Virus record (IMG/VR): IMGVR_UViG_3300030329_000088
Span: 1-28,537 of that record
DNA: 28,537 nt
Source of the DNA: a virus
Reading direction: 5' to 3' (one strand)
Shown: positions 6,693 to 14,981 of the stretch, in pieces
Layout: each line of letters opens with the position of its first letter
Numbering within the stretch: position 1 is the first letter of the stretch
The notes under the pieces: model-generated
What the model saw: the letters and a program-made list of their open reading frames with translations, nothing else
Told to the model about the DNA's origin: nothing
The model's database searches: none
Translations under genes and position numbers: made by a program

Positions 6693-7274
6693 TTATGATT
6701 TTACAATAGTACCCATTGTGAATCCTGCATTATCAAATGGTTCAGAGCTATAATCTGCTACCATTGCAAAAGGCTCTGCCTCCATGCCCGATAGTGTAAG
6801 ATTGTAACCGCCTCTATCACCGAAAGCAGCCCCAGTAACCATAGTTCCTGCATTAAGTTCCATTCCGTTAACAACCCCCATTCCAATAATTACATCATGT
6901 CCGTTTGTTAATTGTGCATTTAACTGACAAAATACAACTACTTTTGTTGAAGCTAATAATTTAATCTCGTGTTGGTCTTCTTTAGTTAGTCTGTTTAAAA
7001 TCACCTCTACTGTTGGCTCATAGAATACTGTTCCGTTTTCTCTACTACCTGTTATCGTATCAGTAGCTGATGCAACGCCTAATGGCATTGTGTAACGATA
7101 TAAAGTGTTAGTGCCCATCTCAATATCTGTTATTTCACCATTAGAAACTACAATACCTGTTCCATCAATAGGAGTGTCAAATTCATCATAAACTCCAAAA
7201 TAAACGTATTTGATGCCACCTGATACTCTATTACAATCAAGCCCTCTACCTTTAGTTAAATTAGTACATGCCAT
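6693..7274 (-). CDS. Putative tail tube-like virion protein
   Basis: The 193-residue protein begins MACTNLTKGRGLDCNR and continues with a strongly beta-type sequence (IKYVYFGVYDEF at 22-33, TVEVILNRL, KVVVFCQLNAQL, GYNLTLSGMEAEPFAMVADY near 154-173). The N-terminal TKGRGLDCNRVSGG pattern recurs in Bacteroidetes phage structural proteins as I remember them. Size, fold type and position directly after the major capsid gene suggest a tail tube or major decoration protein. A stable UUCG hairpin upstream and a terminator downstream isolate it as a high-level expression unit, as expected for a major virion protein. The function is not certain. Confidence 0.5.
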   Translation of the reverse strand: MACTNLTKGRGLDCNRVSGGIKYVYFGVYDEFDTPIDGTGIVVSNGEITDIEMGTNTLYRYTMPLGVASATDTITGSRENGTVFYEPTVEVILNRLTKEDQHEIKLLASTKVVVFCQLNAQLTNGHDVIIGMGVVNGMELNAGTMVTGAAFGDRGGYNLTLSGMEAEPFAMVADYSSEPFDNAGFTMGTIVKS

Positions 7275-7302
7275 ATTTTTTTATGTTTTAAAGGTTATAG
7301 AG

Positions 7303-7322
7303 GCGAGAGCCGAAGCCCTCGC
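7303..7322 (-). other. Stable UUCG-loop hairpin between capsid and tube-like genes
   Basis: On the minus strand GCGAGGGC-TTCG-GCTCTCGC forms an 8-bp stem (one G-U pair) closed by a UUCG tetraloop. It lies between the capsid stop (7341) and the next ATG (7274). No T-run follows, so it resembles an mRNA stabilising or processing hairpin more than a full terminator. Confidence 0.6.
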
Positions 7323-7340
7323 ATCTGTTAATTTAGTTTA

Positions 7341-8273
7341 TTATGATTGTCTAACAATGTCAGCACCAATACCAGTTTGAACACCACCTGAGTAACGAAC
7401 AACTAATCTCATGTTGTCGCTGCCATCTAGGTTAGCCATGTCCATTAAAGTAATTCTAGGGCCTGTTCCTGTTTCGCCAAAGTCAGAAACTAAATCAGTT
7501 CCCCAGTATAAGTTAGATTTTTGTGCTGCTACTAACTGATTGTCTAACATTCCAGGACAAACAGCAATTTTGTAACCCTCAAATACAGGCTCATAGTCGC
7601 CATTCATGTTGTAAGCATTAACATATCCTAATGTAGATACTGCTGAAACGTAGTAAGCGTAAGTTTTAGGATTCATGTAAATGTGTGTATCTTCTTTTGA
7701 TAAGATATTAGGAACATTAGCTGCCATGTCAGCAGTTAAAGTTTGTAAGTTAGCTATGATGTTAGCTGCTGAATAAGCACCTGATGCAGTTGATTGTACA
7801 ACTGTTGCATCAACACCTGGTAATAAGTAACCTACTGCAGTTCCTAAGAACCCTGTAAATTCTCCTGCATTACCTGCAACACCACTCCATATAGAGTTTT
7901 CTGTTGCATCTGCAATAGTGCTACCCATGTAAGATATTACATAGTCTGTAAAATCAGCAGGTGGCATACCCTCAGGTCCTGACATTTTAGCCGATTCCCA
8001 TCCTGAAACTAAGTTATTTTTGCAAAGGTCAATGTTTATCTGTAAAGCCTTTGGCTCAATAATTTTATCAGCGAGAGTTAAAGTCCCTGCATCTGTAAAA
8101 TCACATGTAGCATCTGCTACTAAATTTGCACCTGCAAAAGTTTGCAATGCACTCTTATAACGAACATTGTTTACTTGCGTTATAAAAGATAAAGATTTTG
8201 CCTCTTTCAAAGCGGCTGCTAGATATACCCCTGCGGATTTACCTGCATACGATTGATTTACTGTAAAAGCCAT
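7341..8273 (-). CDS. Major capsid protein (HK97-fold type)
   Basis: The 310-residue protein follows a scaffold gene and an XkdF-like protease gene, the usual head-assembly order. Its sequence has the balanced Ala/Gly/Thr-rich composition of a capsid protein, an N-terminal segment AGKSAGVYLAAALKEAKSL (10-28), a mid region with FTDYVISYMGSTIADATENSIW and a C-terminal beta-rich RLVVRYSGGVQTGIGADIV. It would form the icosahedral shell. The gene is bounded downstream by a stable hairpin, consistent with high expression. The family assignment comes from context and overall character rather than a single motif. Confidence 0.78.
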   Translation of the reverse strand: MAFTVNQSYAGKSAGVYLAAALKEAKSLSFITQVNNVRYKSALQTFAGANLVADATCDFTDAGTLTLADKIIEPKALQINIDLCKNNLVSGWESAKMSGPEGMPPADFTDYVISYMGSTIADATENSIWSGVAGNAGEFTGFLGTAVGYLLPGVDATVVQSTASGAYSAANIIANLQTLTADMAANVPNILSKEDTHIYMNPKTYAYYVSAVSTLGYVNAYNMNGDYEPVFEGYKIAVCPGMLDNQLVAAQKSNLYWGTDLVSDFGETGTGPRITLMDMANLDGSDNMRLVVRYSGGVQTGIGADIVRQS

Positions 8274-8299
8274 AATTTTTGTTTTTTATTTGTTAATTA

Positions 8300-9013
8300 T
8301 TATTTATTTAAGTTATATAAGAATCTTTCTTGTTTAGAAAGTTTATTGTATTCTTTTCTTGACAATACAGGTCTTGCTTTGTCAGAACTAAATTTGTTTG
8401 TGTTAATTGGAGCATCAGCAGGACTTGCCGATAATTCCGTTTTTAACTTTTCGTTTTCAGCTTTTAATTTTTTTATTTCATCTTCTGCTGAAAATTCTAC
8501 TACTTCTGTTGTTTTAATAGACTTTGGATTTGTAGATGGCTCTGCTGTTTCTTCTGCCATCTCTTCAACATCACCTGTTTCACCTATCTCTCTTTTAAGG
8601 TCGCTAACCGCATCCTCTAATTGCTTTATTCGCTTCTCCATGCCCTCCCAATCATAAACTGCTGCCTCATCATCATACTCATCCTTATCCTCTTCTTCTA
8701 ATTGAGTTTCTTCTGATGACATTTCTTCTTCTGTTACTTCTTCTTCCGTTTCTGATTCAATAACTTCTGAAACAACACCCTCTTCTTCTACTCTAAATGA
8801 TACTCCTGTATCTGTTTTGTAAGTTCCGATTGGAACAAGGATTGTCGTACCGTCTTCTAATAGTACTGAGATGTCTACACCTGCTTCTAATTCTTCAGCA
8901 GTAGAAACGAAAATAGTTCCACCATCTTCTGACTTAGATTGCCATCCTAATTTAATTTCTTCCTCAGTTTTGTTTAAACCAAGTGCTACTAATATTTGCT
9001 CTTTAATATCCAT
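8300..9013 (-). CDS. Capsid scaffolding protein
   Basis: The 237-residue protein is extremely acidic (repeated Glu around residues 75-115) with coiled-coil heptads near 120-145 (MEKRIKQLEDAVSDLKREI) and 175-192 (EIKKLKAENEKLKTEL), and a short basic C-terminus (RKEYNKLSKQERFLYNLNK). This is the standard architecture of phage scaffolding proteins, whose basic tail binds the capsid protein during procapsid assembly. It sits immediately upstream of the major capsid gene and downstream of the XkdF-like protease, which would remove it. A late motif (9031-9044) lies just upstream of the ATG. Confidence 0.82.
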   Translation of the reverse strand: MDIKEQILVALGLNKTEEEIKLGWQSKSEDGGTIFVSTAEELEAGVDISVLLEDGTTILVPIGTYKTDTGVSFRVEEEGVVSEVIESETEEEVTEEEMSSEETQLEEEDKDEYDDEAAVYDWEGMEKRIKQLEDAVSDLKREIGETGDVEEMAEETAEPSTNPKSIKTTEVVEFSAEDEIKKLKAENEKLKTELSASPADAPINTNKFSSDKARPVLSRKEYNKLSKQERFLYNLNK

Positions 9014-9030
9014 GATTAATGTTTTAGGTT

Positions 9031-9044
9031 CTGTTATATAATAG
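9031..9044 (-). promoter_or_regulatory. Late-gene motif copy before scaffold gene
   Basis: The minus strand reads CTATTATATAACAG, 13 of 14 matches to the palindrome at 6591-6604. It lies in the 33-base gap between the protease stop and the scaffold ATG (9013), leaving a 17-base leader. Confidence 0.45.
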
Positions 9045-9046
9045 AT

Positions 9047-9766
9047 TTATTTTGAGTTTGTTTGATTTTCACGTATTATCTCATTTAAAGCTGATAGTAT
9101 TTCTTCATCTGTTGGTGTTCTCTCTGACATTTCCTGCATACGATTTGTAAAATATCCCTCAATTGACAACCCACGTAAAGAGCCGCTTTTTATTTCTCTC
9201 CAAAGTTCATCATTTGTTATTTTCATTTTTACGAACCATGTGCCATTAGGCAAATCATAGCCATATAATTTAGATTTATCACTATCACCCTCTTTTATCC
9301 ATGATTCTACTGTTAGAACTCCTGATACCCTTTCGTTGTGTTCATGAGTAGCTTTATGATGGTTGTTATGTTTTAAATATAACTCACTAGCCTTGCGTAC
9401 TGTTTCAGGACTAAAGTAAACATAATACTCAGAGTCTGTATTAGGGTCGTATCTAAATATATGTTTGTTAGGTATTAATGCAGGACTAACTAGCATTCTT
9501 TTCTCTTCATCTACCTTAGCAAAGGTTAGATTATTTTTTTCTTTACCAAAAAACACAAAGTCTTGTTCTATTGCAGGAGAGTTTACTAAGCTAATAGCAT
9601 CAATAGCTAACTCCTCACTATCATCTGCAATTACAAGCTCTACAATTGATGTAGTTTTTTCGTAATAGTCTTTATTGTCTTGTTGGCATTCGGTTAACGT
9701 GTCATATTTACACTCACCAGTATTGCCGAATTTATATTTTCCGTTTTCGCATTTTTTACATGGCAT
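9047..9766 (-). CDS. XkdF-like prohead maturation protease
   Basis: The C-terminal half carries the XkdF pattern: THEHNERVSGVLTVESWI (140-157), LPNGTWFVKMKITNDELW (172-189) and SGSLRGLSIEGYF (194-206), with H141/H143 and S201 as likely catalytic His and Ser. Such proteases cleave scaffold and capsid proteins during head maturation. The N-terminal 30 residues hold four cysteines (C3, C6, C19, C27) in a compact possible zinc knuckle that is not part of the protease core. The gene lies just upstream of the scaffold and capsid genes. A late motif overlaps its start region (9765-9778). Confidence 0.75.
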   Translation of the reverse strand: MPCKKCENGKYKFGNTGECKYDTLTECQQDNKDYYEKTTSIVELVIADDSEELAIDAISLVNSPAIEQDFVFFGKEKNNLTFAKVDEEKRMLVSPALIPNKHIFRYDPNTDSEYYVYFSPETVRKASELYLKHNNHHKATHEHNERVSGVLTVESWIKEGDSDKSKLYGYDLPNGTWFVKMKITNDELWREIKSGSLRGLSIEGYFTNRMQEMSERTPTDEEILSALNEIIRENQTNSK

Positions 9767-9778
9767 ATTATATAATAG
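9765..9778 (-). promoter_or_regulatory. Late-gene motif copy at protease start
   Basis: The minus strand reads CTATTATATAATAT, 13 of 14 matches, in the 37-base gap after the tape measure stop. Its last bases run into the ATG at 9766, so as a promoter it would give almost no leader. A translation role is an equal possibility here. Confidence 0.4.
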
Positions 9779-9803
9779 ATTTAATTAATAATTTGTTTGA
9801 TTT

Positions 9804-11330
9804 TTATATTGTAGCTTGTCGCCTAATGTTAGCTAATTGGTCTTGCGAATTAGTCATTTCATCAGTTACAACAAAAGCTTTCATAGGCTCAGGGGCCAAT
9901 CCTCCGCCTAATTCAAAAGCCCCTGACATCATTTGTGGTGCAGGTGTTTGTGGTACCATTTGACCTGCTCCTCCGCCACCGCCTCCGCCACTTGCACTTG
10001 GCTTAGAACCTGCCGCAATTTTAGCAATATTTGTAGCGGCAAAACCTGCTGCTAGTCCTGCCATCACTAACGGATAACCTCCTGCTGTTGCTGCTGTTAG
10101 TGCAATATTAGCATTTGCTGCCGTAAAGGCATTTTGTACACCTTGAACTCCTGATATTGTAGCTTGGGCTATTGCGGCTGCCTTACCTATTGCAGTACCC
10201 TCACCTGCTGCTTGTTGTATCAGTTGTAGCCCCTGCATTGTGGCATCTTTTCTAAAAGCCTGTAAGTCCTTTTCTAGCTGTTTTTTCTTTGTTTGATTTA
10301 TTTCTAATTGTGCAAAATAATCATTATCTGCCTGTATAAGTTCGTTGTTTACTTTTGCAACTAAAGCAGGCATTAATGTTAAATCCTTAGTCCTTTCAAT
10401 ATTTTGGGCTTTCTCCTTTTCAAATGCGGCATCTCTTTTAGCCTGTGCCTCAGCTTCAATAGCATTGATTTTGTTGTTTAATTCTATTTGCTTTGTTGTA
10501 CTTTCTTGTTGTATGTTAAATAAATTTACTTGTAATTCCGCCTCTCTATCTAGTTCTTCTGCCCTATTTTTACCATTTATTTTAGTGGTTGTCATTAAGC
10601 TTTGTTGCAATTCCAATTCCTTTTGAGCATTTGATATCCTTGTATCTAGCAATTTGTTTTCTATGTTAAATGCATCTTTTGCTGCTTTTAACCTCTCTTG
10701 TGTAGATTTAGTAACATCCTCTGCTATTAATTTTAACCTTTCAATTTCTGCCCTTTGTTTAGCAGTTTCTACTGTTAAAGCCCTATTACTATCTGCTAAT
10801 CCTTGCTGTGCTTTTTTTAATGCTATTGTATATGCAGTATCAGCCAATATTTCTTGGCCTATGTTTTTAAAAGAATCTTTCATGTCTTTAAGACCCTCCT
10901 TGTTGCCTTGTATCAACTTAACCAAACCCCCTCCAAATTTTGCTACTCTATCAACTACTACATTAATTGCAGCCCCAACACCTGCCATAGCCCTTTCTAA
11001 AAGTTCTGCACCCTGTTTTGTTTTAGCAAACCATGTTGCGATTGAGCCTAAAGCTAAAACAAAAACCCCCAAACCTGTTGATGCAATACCCGCCTTTATG
11101 CTTTTAAACATAAATTTCGCTCCCTTTGCGGCTGATGTCCATGCCGCTTTCAAACCATTAATAGAAAATCCAAGTATTTGCATTTCTGCAACAACCTCCT
11201 TTCCCTCTTCATTAACATCCTCAATATTTTCTTTGGTTTTTTTAATTTCTTTATTCCACTCTTTTTGGTCTTTTGATACCGATTTAATATTTGATTTTAC
11301 TTCTGCTTCTATTACTAGTTTATCTGACAT
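9804..11330 (-). CDS. Tape measure protein
   Basis: The 508-residue protein has the tape measure layout: a charged N-terminal coil (15-48), hydrophobic helices about 55-105 (KFMFKSIKAGIASTGLGVFVLALGS region), long Lys/Glu/Gln-rich coiled coil from about 150 to 360, an Ala/Gly-rich hydrophobic section (370-440, with ATISGVQGVQNAFTAANANI), a glycine run near 447-456, and a short C-terminal tail. It sets tail length and is ejected with the DNA. At 508 residues it predicts a fairly short siphovirus-type tail. It lies after the hub and fibre genes rather than before them, which is unusual. The start has an A-rich leader ending AAAAAGATATG. Confidence 0.78.
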   Translation of the reverse strand: MSDKLVIEAEVKSNIKSVSKDQKEWNKEIKKTKENIEDVNEEGKEVVAEMQILGFSINGLKAAWTSAAKGAKFMFKSIKAGIASTGLGVFVLALGSIATWFAKTKQGAELLERAMAGVGAAINVVVDRVAKFGGGLVKLIQGNKEGLKDMKDSFKNIGQEILADTAYTIALKKAQQGLADSNRALTVETAKQRAEIERLKLIAEDVTKSTQERLKAAKDAFNIENKLLDTRISNAQKELELQQSLMTTTKINGKNRAEELDREAELQVNLFNIQQESTTKQIELNNKINAIEAEAQAKRDAAFEKEKAQNIERTKDLTLMPALVAKVNNELIQADNDYFAQLEINQTKKKQLEKDLQAFRKDATMQGLQLIQQAAGEGTAIGKAAAIAQATISGVQGVQNAFTAANANIALTAATAGGYPLVMAGLAAGFAATNIAKIAAGSKPSASGGGGGGGAGQMVPQTPAPQMMSGAFELGGGLAPEPMKAFVVTDEMTNSQDQLANIRRQATI

Positions 11331-11340
11331 ATCTTTTTAT

Positions 11341-12189
11341 TTATAGTGCTACTCCTGTTTTTATTTGTGTGAATGTTACATTTAAAGCCCATTCTAAAGT
11401 CATATTATTAGTTCCTTTTATTTGTAACAAGAAATTAGTTCCTGATACTGCCCCTGTTGGTTGCCATCCTGTTGTAGTACCTGAGCCTTTAATTGTATCT
11501 CTTTCTCTTTCTATGCTTAATGTTCCAGACTTGTTAATTACAACGCCACGTTCTACCCATGACTTATAATCTCCAACTGCTCCTGAGCCGCTAGTACCGC
11601 CAACCCTAACTGCTACACAATCAGCATGAAAATACATTATAGTGTTATCAGGTACTACTACAAAAGAATCTGTTGTATTATTTAAATAAGAATTTACAGT
11701 ATTGCCATCTGTTGTTTGTCCACCATATAATAATTGAACACTTTGCCTTTTGCCTAAAACGTCTGATGTGGCATTACCGCCTATAACAAAAGAGTTTGTT
11801 TCTCTAACCTCTCCTAAAGTGCCAAATACAGCAGTATTATCTACCTGTTTAGTAATTTGGTTTCTGCTACCTACTAAAATGTTGTTTCTTGACACGTCAA
11901 TAACCTCATTATTCTCACCCATTATATAGGTGTTGTTAGTGCCTACTCCTGTTACGTTTTGTGAGCCTTGTACGTTGTTATTTTCGTTGTTTAGATTTGC
12001 ACTTAAATTAGAACTATATTTAAAAGCTTCACAAACCCCTGTTGTTGGGTTGTAGGTATATCCATAGGCTTCACATTGTCTTTGGTTAGGAACTATCTCA
12101 TTCCTGCCATCTGTAAATGTTACAACTCCTGTTCCGCTAATCTTTGCAGGTTTTATTGCAAATCCTGTTATGTAAGGTATTGATGCCAT
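11341..12189 (-). CDS. Tail fibre or adhesin-like protein
   Basis: The 282-residue protein has an N-terminal domain (1-60, with CEAYGYTYNPTTGVCEAF), then an Asn/Gly/Val-rich repeat region (about 60-150: NNVQGSQNVTGVG, NNEVIDVSRNNILVG, NNTAVFGTLG-type units) resembling a trimeric beta-helix or YadA-type head, and a beta-rich C-terminal domain (190-282) that could bind receptors. It follows the hub gene with a TAATG overlap, so it likely forms the baseplate fibre or tip. Family membership is inferred from repeat character and location. Confidence 0.58.
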   Translation of the reverse strand: MASIPYITGFAIKPAKISGTGVVTFTDGRNEIVPNQRQCEAYGYTYNPTTGVCEAFKYSSNLSANLNNENNNVQGSQNVTGVGTNNTYIMGENNEVIDVSRNNILVGSRNQITKQVDNTAVFGTLGEVRETNSFVIGGNATSDVLGKRQSVQLLYGGQTTDGNTVNSYLNNTTDSFVVVPDNTIMYFHADCVAVRVGGTSGSGAVGDYKSWVERGVVINKSGTLSIERERDTIKGSGTTTGWQPTGAVSGTNFLLQIKGTNNMTLEWALNVTFTQIKTGVAL

Positions 12190-14981
12190 TATATAATAAG
12201 TATAAATTCTACTGTTGCTAAATCGCCTGGTTTGTAATCTATTTTGTTTACTCTATATTCTCTATTTTTGATAAATACAGTATCAAAGAAATTAAAGCTA
12301 TTCATATCGCCTGGAGTTAAATTTACTTTTAATGTCATAGTCCTTGTATCTGCATTATATAACTCATTATAATAAGGTAGCCAATAAAGATAGAATAGGT
12401 TGTTTGTTGTTGCGTTTCCTATTGGATTTATTAGCTGACAATCCCCAAAATGAAAATCATTTGTATCTGTTGCTAATGGTGGAATAGTTGTTACAGTTGG
12501 TATATCTGTTAAATGGCTAAATTGTAAAAAGTCAATCATTTGCTCCCCTGCTTCTGTGTTTTGAGCAGGTATATAATACGTGCAACTTGTTAAGGTCTTT
12601 ACGCCATTGTTGAACATAATTCTAGGGCTATTTGCAAACCCTTGAGATGTTCCATCATCAGCATTATAAGAATATATTGCAGGTGTAATAAAATCAGGAA
12701 ATTGAGTCATTAAAGGCTTTGGTACTGTTGCTGCAAATGGTTCTGCTATTATTTCTTCCTCTCCTGTCAATATTGTAGGAAATCCATTTCCTGACAATGA
12801 AGCATCAAATAGTTTAGAACCATATAAATGCCCCTCAGTATAAACTCCATTTACTGACTGCTTGTAAACATTAAATACATAATCATCTTCATCTTCTACA
12901 AATTTAAAAGTAGTTAATCTTTTTAAATCTGTTAGTGGTGTTAATTTAATTTCTTCTACATCTATTTTGCTAGTCCAATCTAATTGCTTACTATTAGCGT
13001 TGTTTAAGAATATCTCATTATAAGGCTCTATTAATATATTGTTTGGATTTGATTTATCAGGTATTGAAACTAAGTTAAACATTGTCAATATACCCTTTAT
13101 TAGTTCCCATTGTGATAATTCGCCACGTTCTTTTATTAATAATGATTCTACTGTTGCTGCATGGTTATTGTATGTAACATTTAGATAAGACGTAGTAGTA
13201 TCAGACTGTTCTATGTCATTATCACTATTAAAAGTAGTAGCCTGTAATCTTATTTGCTCATTTGCTTGTAAAACAGTATCAAAGCTGCCTGACAAAGCAC
13301 CTGACCCCCCTGCATTAATTGTTGGTGAATCTGACTGGAATATTTCTGTAACCACGCCTGATTGATTCATTCTAACTACTCTCATTTCAACAGTCCAATC
13401 ATCAACATTAGGGAATGGCTTGTTTTCTAGTTGTATTCTAAATGAAACATTTACTTCTAAATTATTTACATCCGAAATAAAAGCATAAAGAGTATTATTC
13501 CACAAGGCCGTACTTGTACTACCATTGTCTATTGTTAATGGTATTGATGTATAGGATGGAGATTGTGCAATAGTTGTATTAACTGCATCTGTTTCCCTTT
13601 TTAATATATCATCTCTAATAGGAGCTGCCCCTGTGTTTTCTTCCCCCCAATTAAAGTCTATGTATAATTCCTTAAATTCATCAGTATCAAAAAACGCACT
13701 TGTATAGCTAAATGGAGAGCCTGTTTGATAAAATATTCTATTTATTAAATATCTAGCCTGAATAAAAGGTCGAAAGCCCTGCTCTAATTGTGTTAATTCA
13801 GGGTCGCCTAATGTAGCACCTGAGCCTGTTGAACCATTAGCTACTAACATCTGATGATTCCAATCACAAAACGGATATTTTACTGTGCTGTTTGGTTTTC
13901 TAAAACCTGATGTGTCAGGATTTGTATAAGCAATTCCTGTTCCTGATGTATTCCAACTATTTTTTATATTTGATTTTACATAGTCATGCTCTAGCTCTTC
14001 AAAACCTAAATCTGCTAATGTAGCCTCTCCCAGCATGTCTGCTAGGGCTATCACTTCTGAATATAAGTTTACATTGTAACTTATCTCGCCCTGCTTTTCT
14101 TGTATATCTATTAGTCTTAAATAGCCCTCAAATAAAATAAATCCATCTTGTTTTAAAATACTTTTAGTTTTAACATATGGATTAAATACTAGCCCTGTTG
14201 TTGAACGTGTTACCTCAAAAATATTATCAAATATTAAATTATTCTTTTTAGTGCCTGGTAGCTTAAAGGCTTTTGAGTAAGATTGTACCTGCTCTGCTGC
14301 ATTTTTAAAATCATCAACACTTAAAGTTAATGGTATGTTTTCATCTTCATACAGGTCGCATATAACCTGTCCATCTTCTAATTGATAAGTTGTAGTTGTA
14401 GTTCCTGCTCCTTGTTGCAGTACCGATATGCTGTTAATTAGTAAATTACCTGCTACAGAACTTTGGGAAGATATGCTAATTGTATTATCAGAGGCAGTTG
14501 CTGTAAACGTACAAGTATAGGTGCCTACTGTAATTGGTGCAGCAAACTGCTGTATTGCAATTTGTGTTGAGCCATCATAAGCTCTAATGTCTAAACTTTC
14601 ATTATTAACAGAGCCAACATCTACTGTAATATCATAATTTTGCCCTATTGTCAATCCTGAAAGTCTTTGATATACTCCTGTCATTGTAGTAGCAGCAGAA
14701 GAGTTTAAAACTAATGTGCTGCCAACATTGCTAGGGTAGGCAGCCTGTGGTGCTAACAAAGGTGTTCTAAATCTATACCATGAATTTATAATAGATGGCG
14801 GTGCTGCTGCAATAATTCCAGGCGGATAATTTGTAACCTGCTCGTATGTTGGTGCTGAATTTATAGTGCTAAAGTTCATGCCATCTACAACAAACTCAGT
14901 AGAACCAATAGTATAAGTATTGGTTGTAGTGTTATACTGCCCTGTATAAGATTGTGGATATAATATTAGTTGCGTGTTCAT
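12189..14981 (-). CDS. Tail baseplate hub / tail-associated protein
   Basis: At 930 residues this is the largest gene. Its N-terminal 200 residues include a galactose-binding-like beta-sandwich (YQRLSGLTIGQNYDITVDVG through LLINSISVLQQG). The central part begins with LSVDDFKNAAEQVQSYSKAF, the pattern of hub proteins common in Bacteroidetes phages, and the C-terminus ends in short beta strands (YRVNKIDYKPGDLATVEFIL). It probably forms the baseplate hub at the tail tip with an attached carbohydrate-binding module. It is joined by one-base overlaps to the genes on both sides, indicating tight translational coupling. Confidence 0.65.
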   Translation of the reverse strand: MNTQLILYPQSYTGQYNTTTNTYTIGSTEFVVDGMNFSTINSAPTYEQVTNYPPGIIAAAPPSIINSWYRFRTPLLAPQAAYPSNVGSTLVLNSSAATTMTGVYQRLSGLTIGQNYDITVDVGSVNNESLDIRAYDGSTQIAIQQFAAPITVGTYTCTFTATASDNTISISSQSSVAGNLLINSISVLQQGAGTTTTTYQLEDGQVICDLYEDENIPLTLSVDDFKNAAEQVQSYSKAFKLPGTKKNNLIFDNIFEVTRSTTGLVFNPYVKTKSILKQDGFILFEGYLRLIDIQEKQGEISYNVNLYSEVIALADMLGEATLADLGFEELEHDYVKSNIKNSWNTSGTGIAYTNPDTSGFRKPNSTVKYPFCDWNHQMLVANGSTGSGATLGDPELTQLEQGFRPFIQARYLINRIFYQTGSPFSYTSAFFDTDEFKELYIDFNWGEENTGAAPIRDDILKRETDAVNTTIAQSPSYTSIPLTIDNGSTSTALWNNTLYAFISDVNNLEVNVSFRIQLENKPFPNVDDWTVEMRVVRMNQSGVVTEIFQSDSPTINAGGSGALSGSFDTVLQANEQIRLQATTFNSDNDIEQSDTTTSYLNVTYNNHAATVESLLIKERGELSQWELIKGILTMFNLVSIPDKSNPNNILIEPYNEIFLNNANSKQLDWTSKIDVEEIKLTPLTDLKRLTTFKFVEDEDDYVFNVYKQSVNGVYTEGHLYGSKLFDASLSGNGFPTILTGEEEIIAEPFAATVPKPLMTQFPDFITPAIYSYNADDGTSQGFANSPRIMFNNGVKTLTSCTYYIPAQNTEAGEQMIDFLQFSHLTDIPTVTTIPPLATDTNDFHFGDCQLINPIGNATTNNLFYLYWLPYYNELYNADTRTMTLKVNLTPGDMNSFNFFDTVFIKNREYRVNKIDYKPGDLATVEFILII

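Noticed and set aside
8253-8657. Plus-strand 134-codon open frame
   Set aside because: It is antisense to the acidic scaffold gene, with Ser/Phe-rich translation typical of a shadow frame.
10654-11346. Plus-strand 230-codon open frame
   Set aside because: It is antisense to the tape measure gene. Its Leu/Ser/Ala-rich hydrophobic translation is the expected shadow of Lys/Glu-rich coiled coil, and no promoter or leader supports it.
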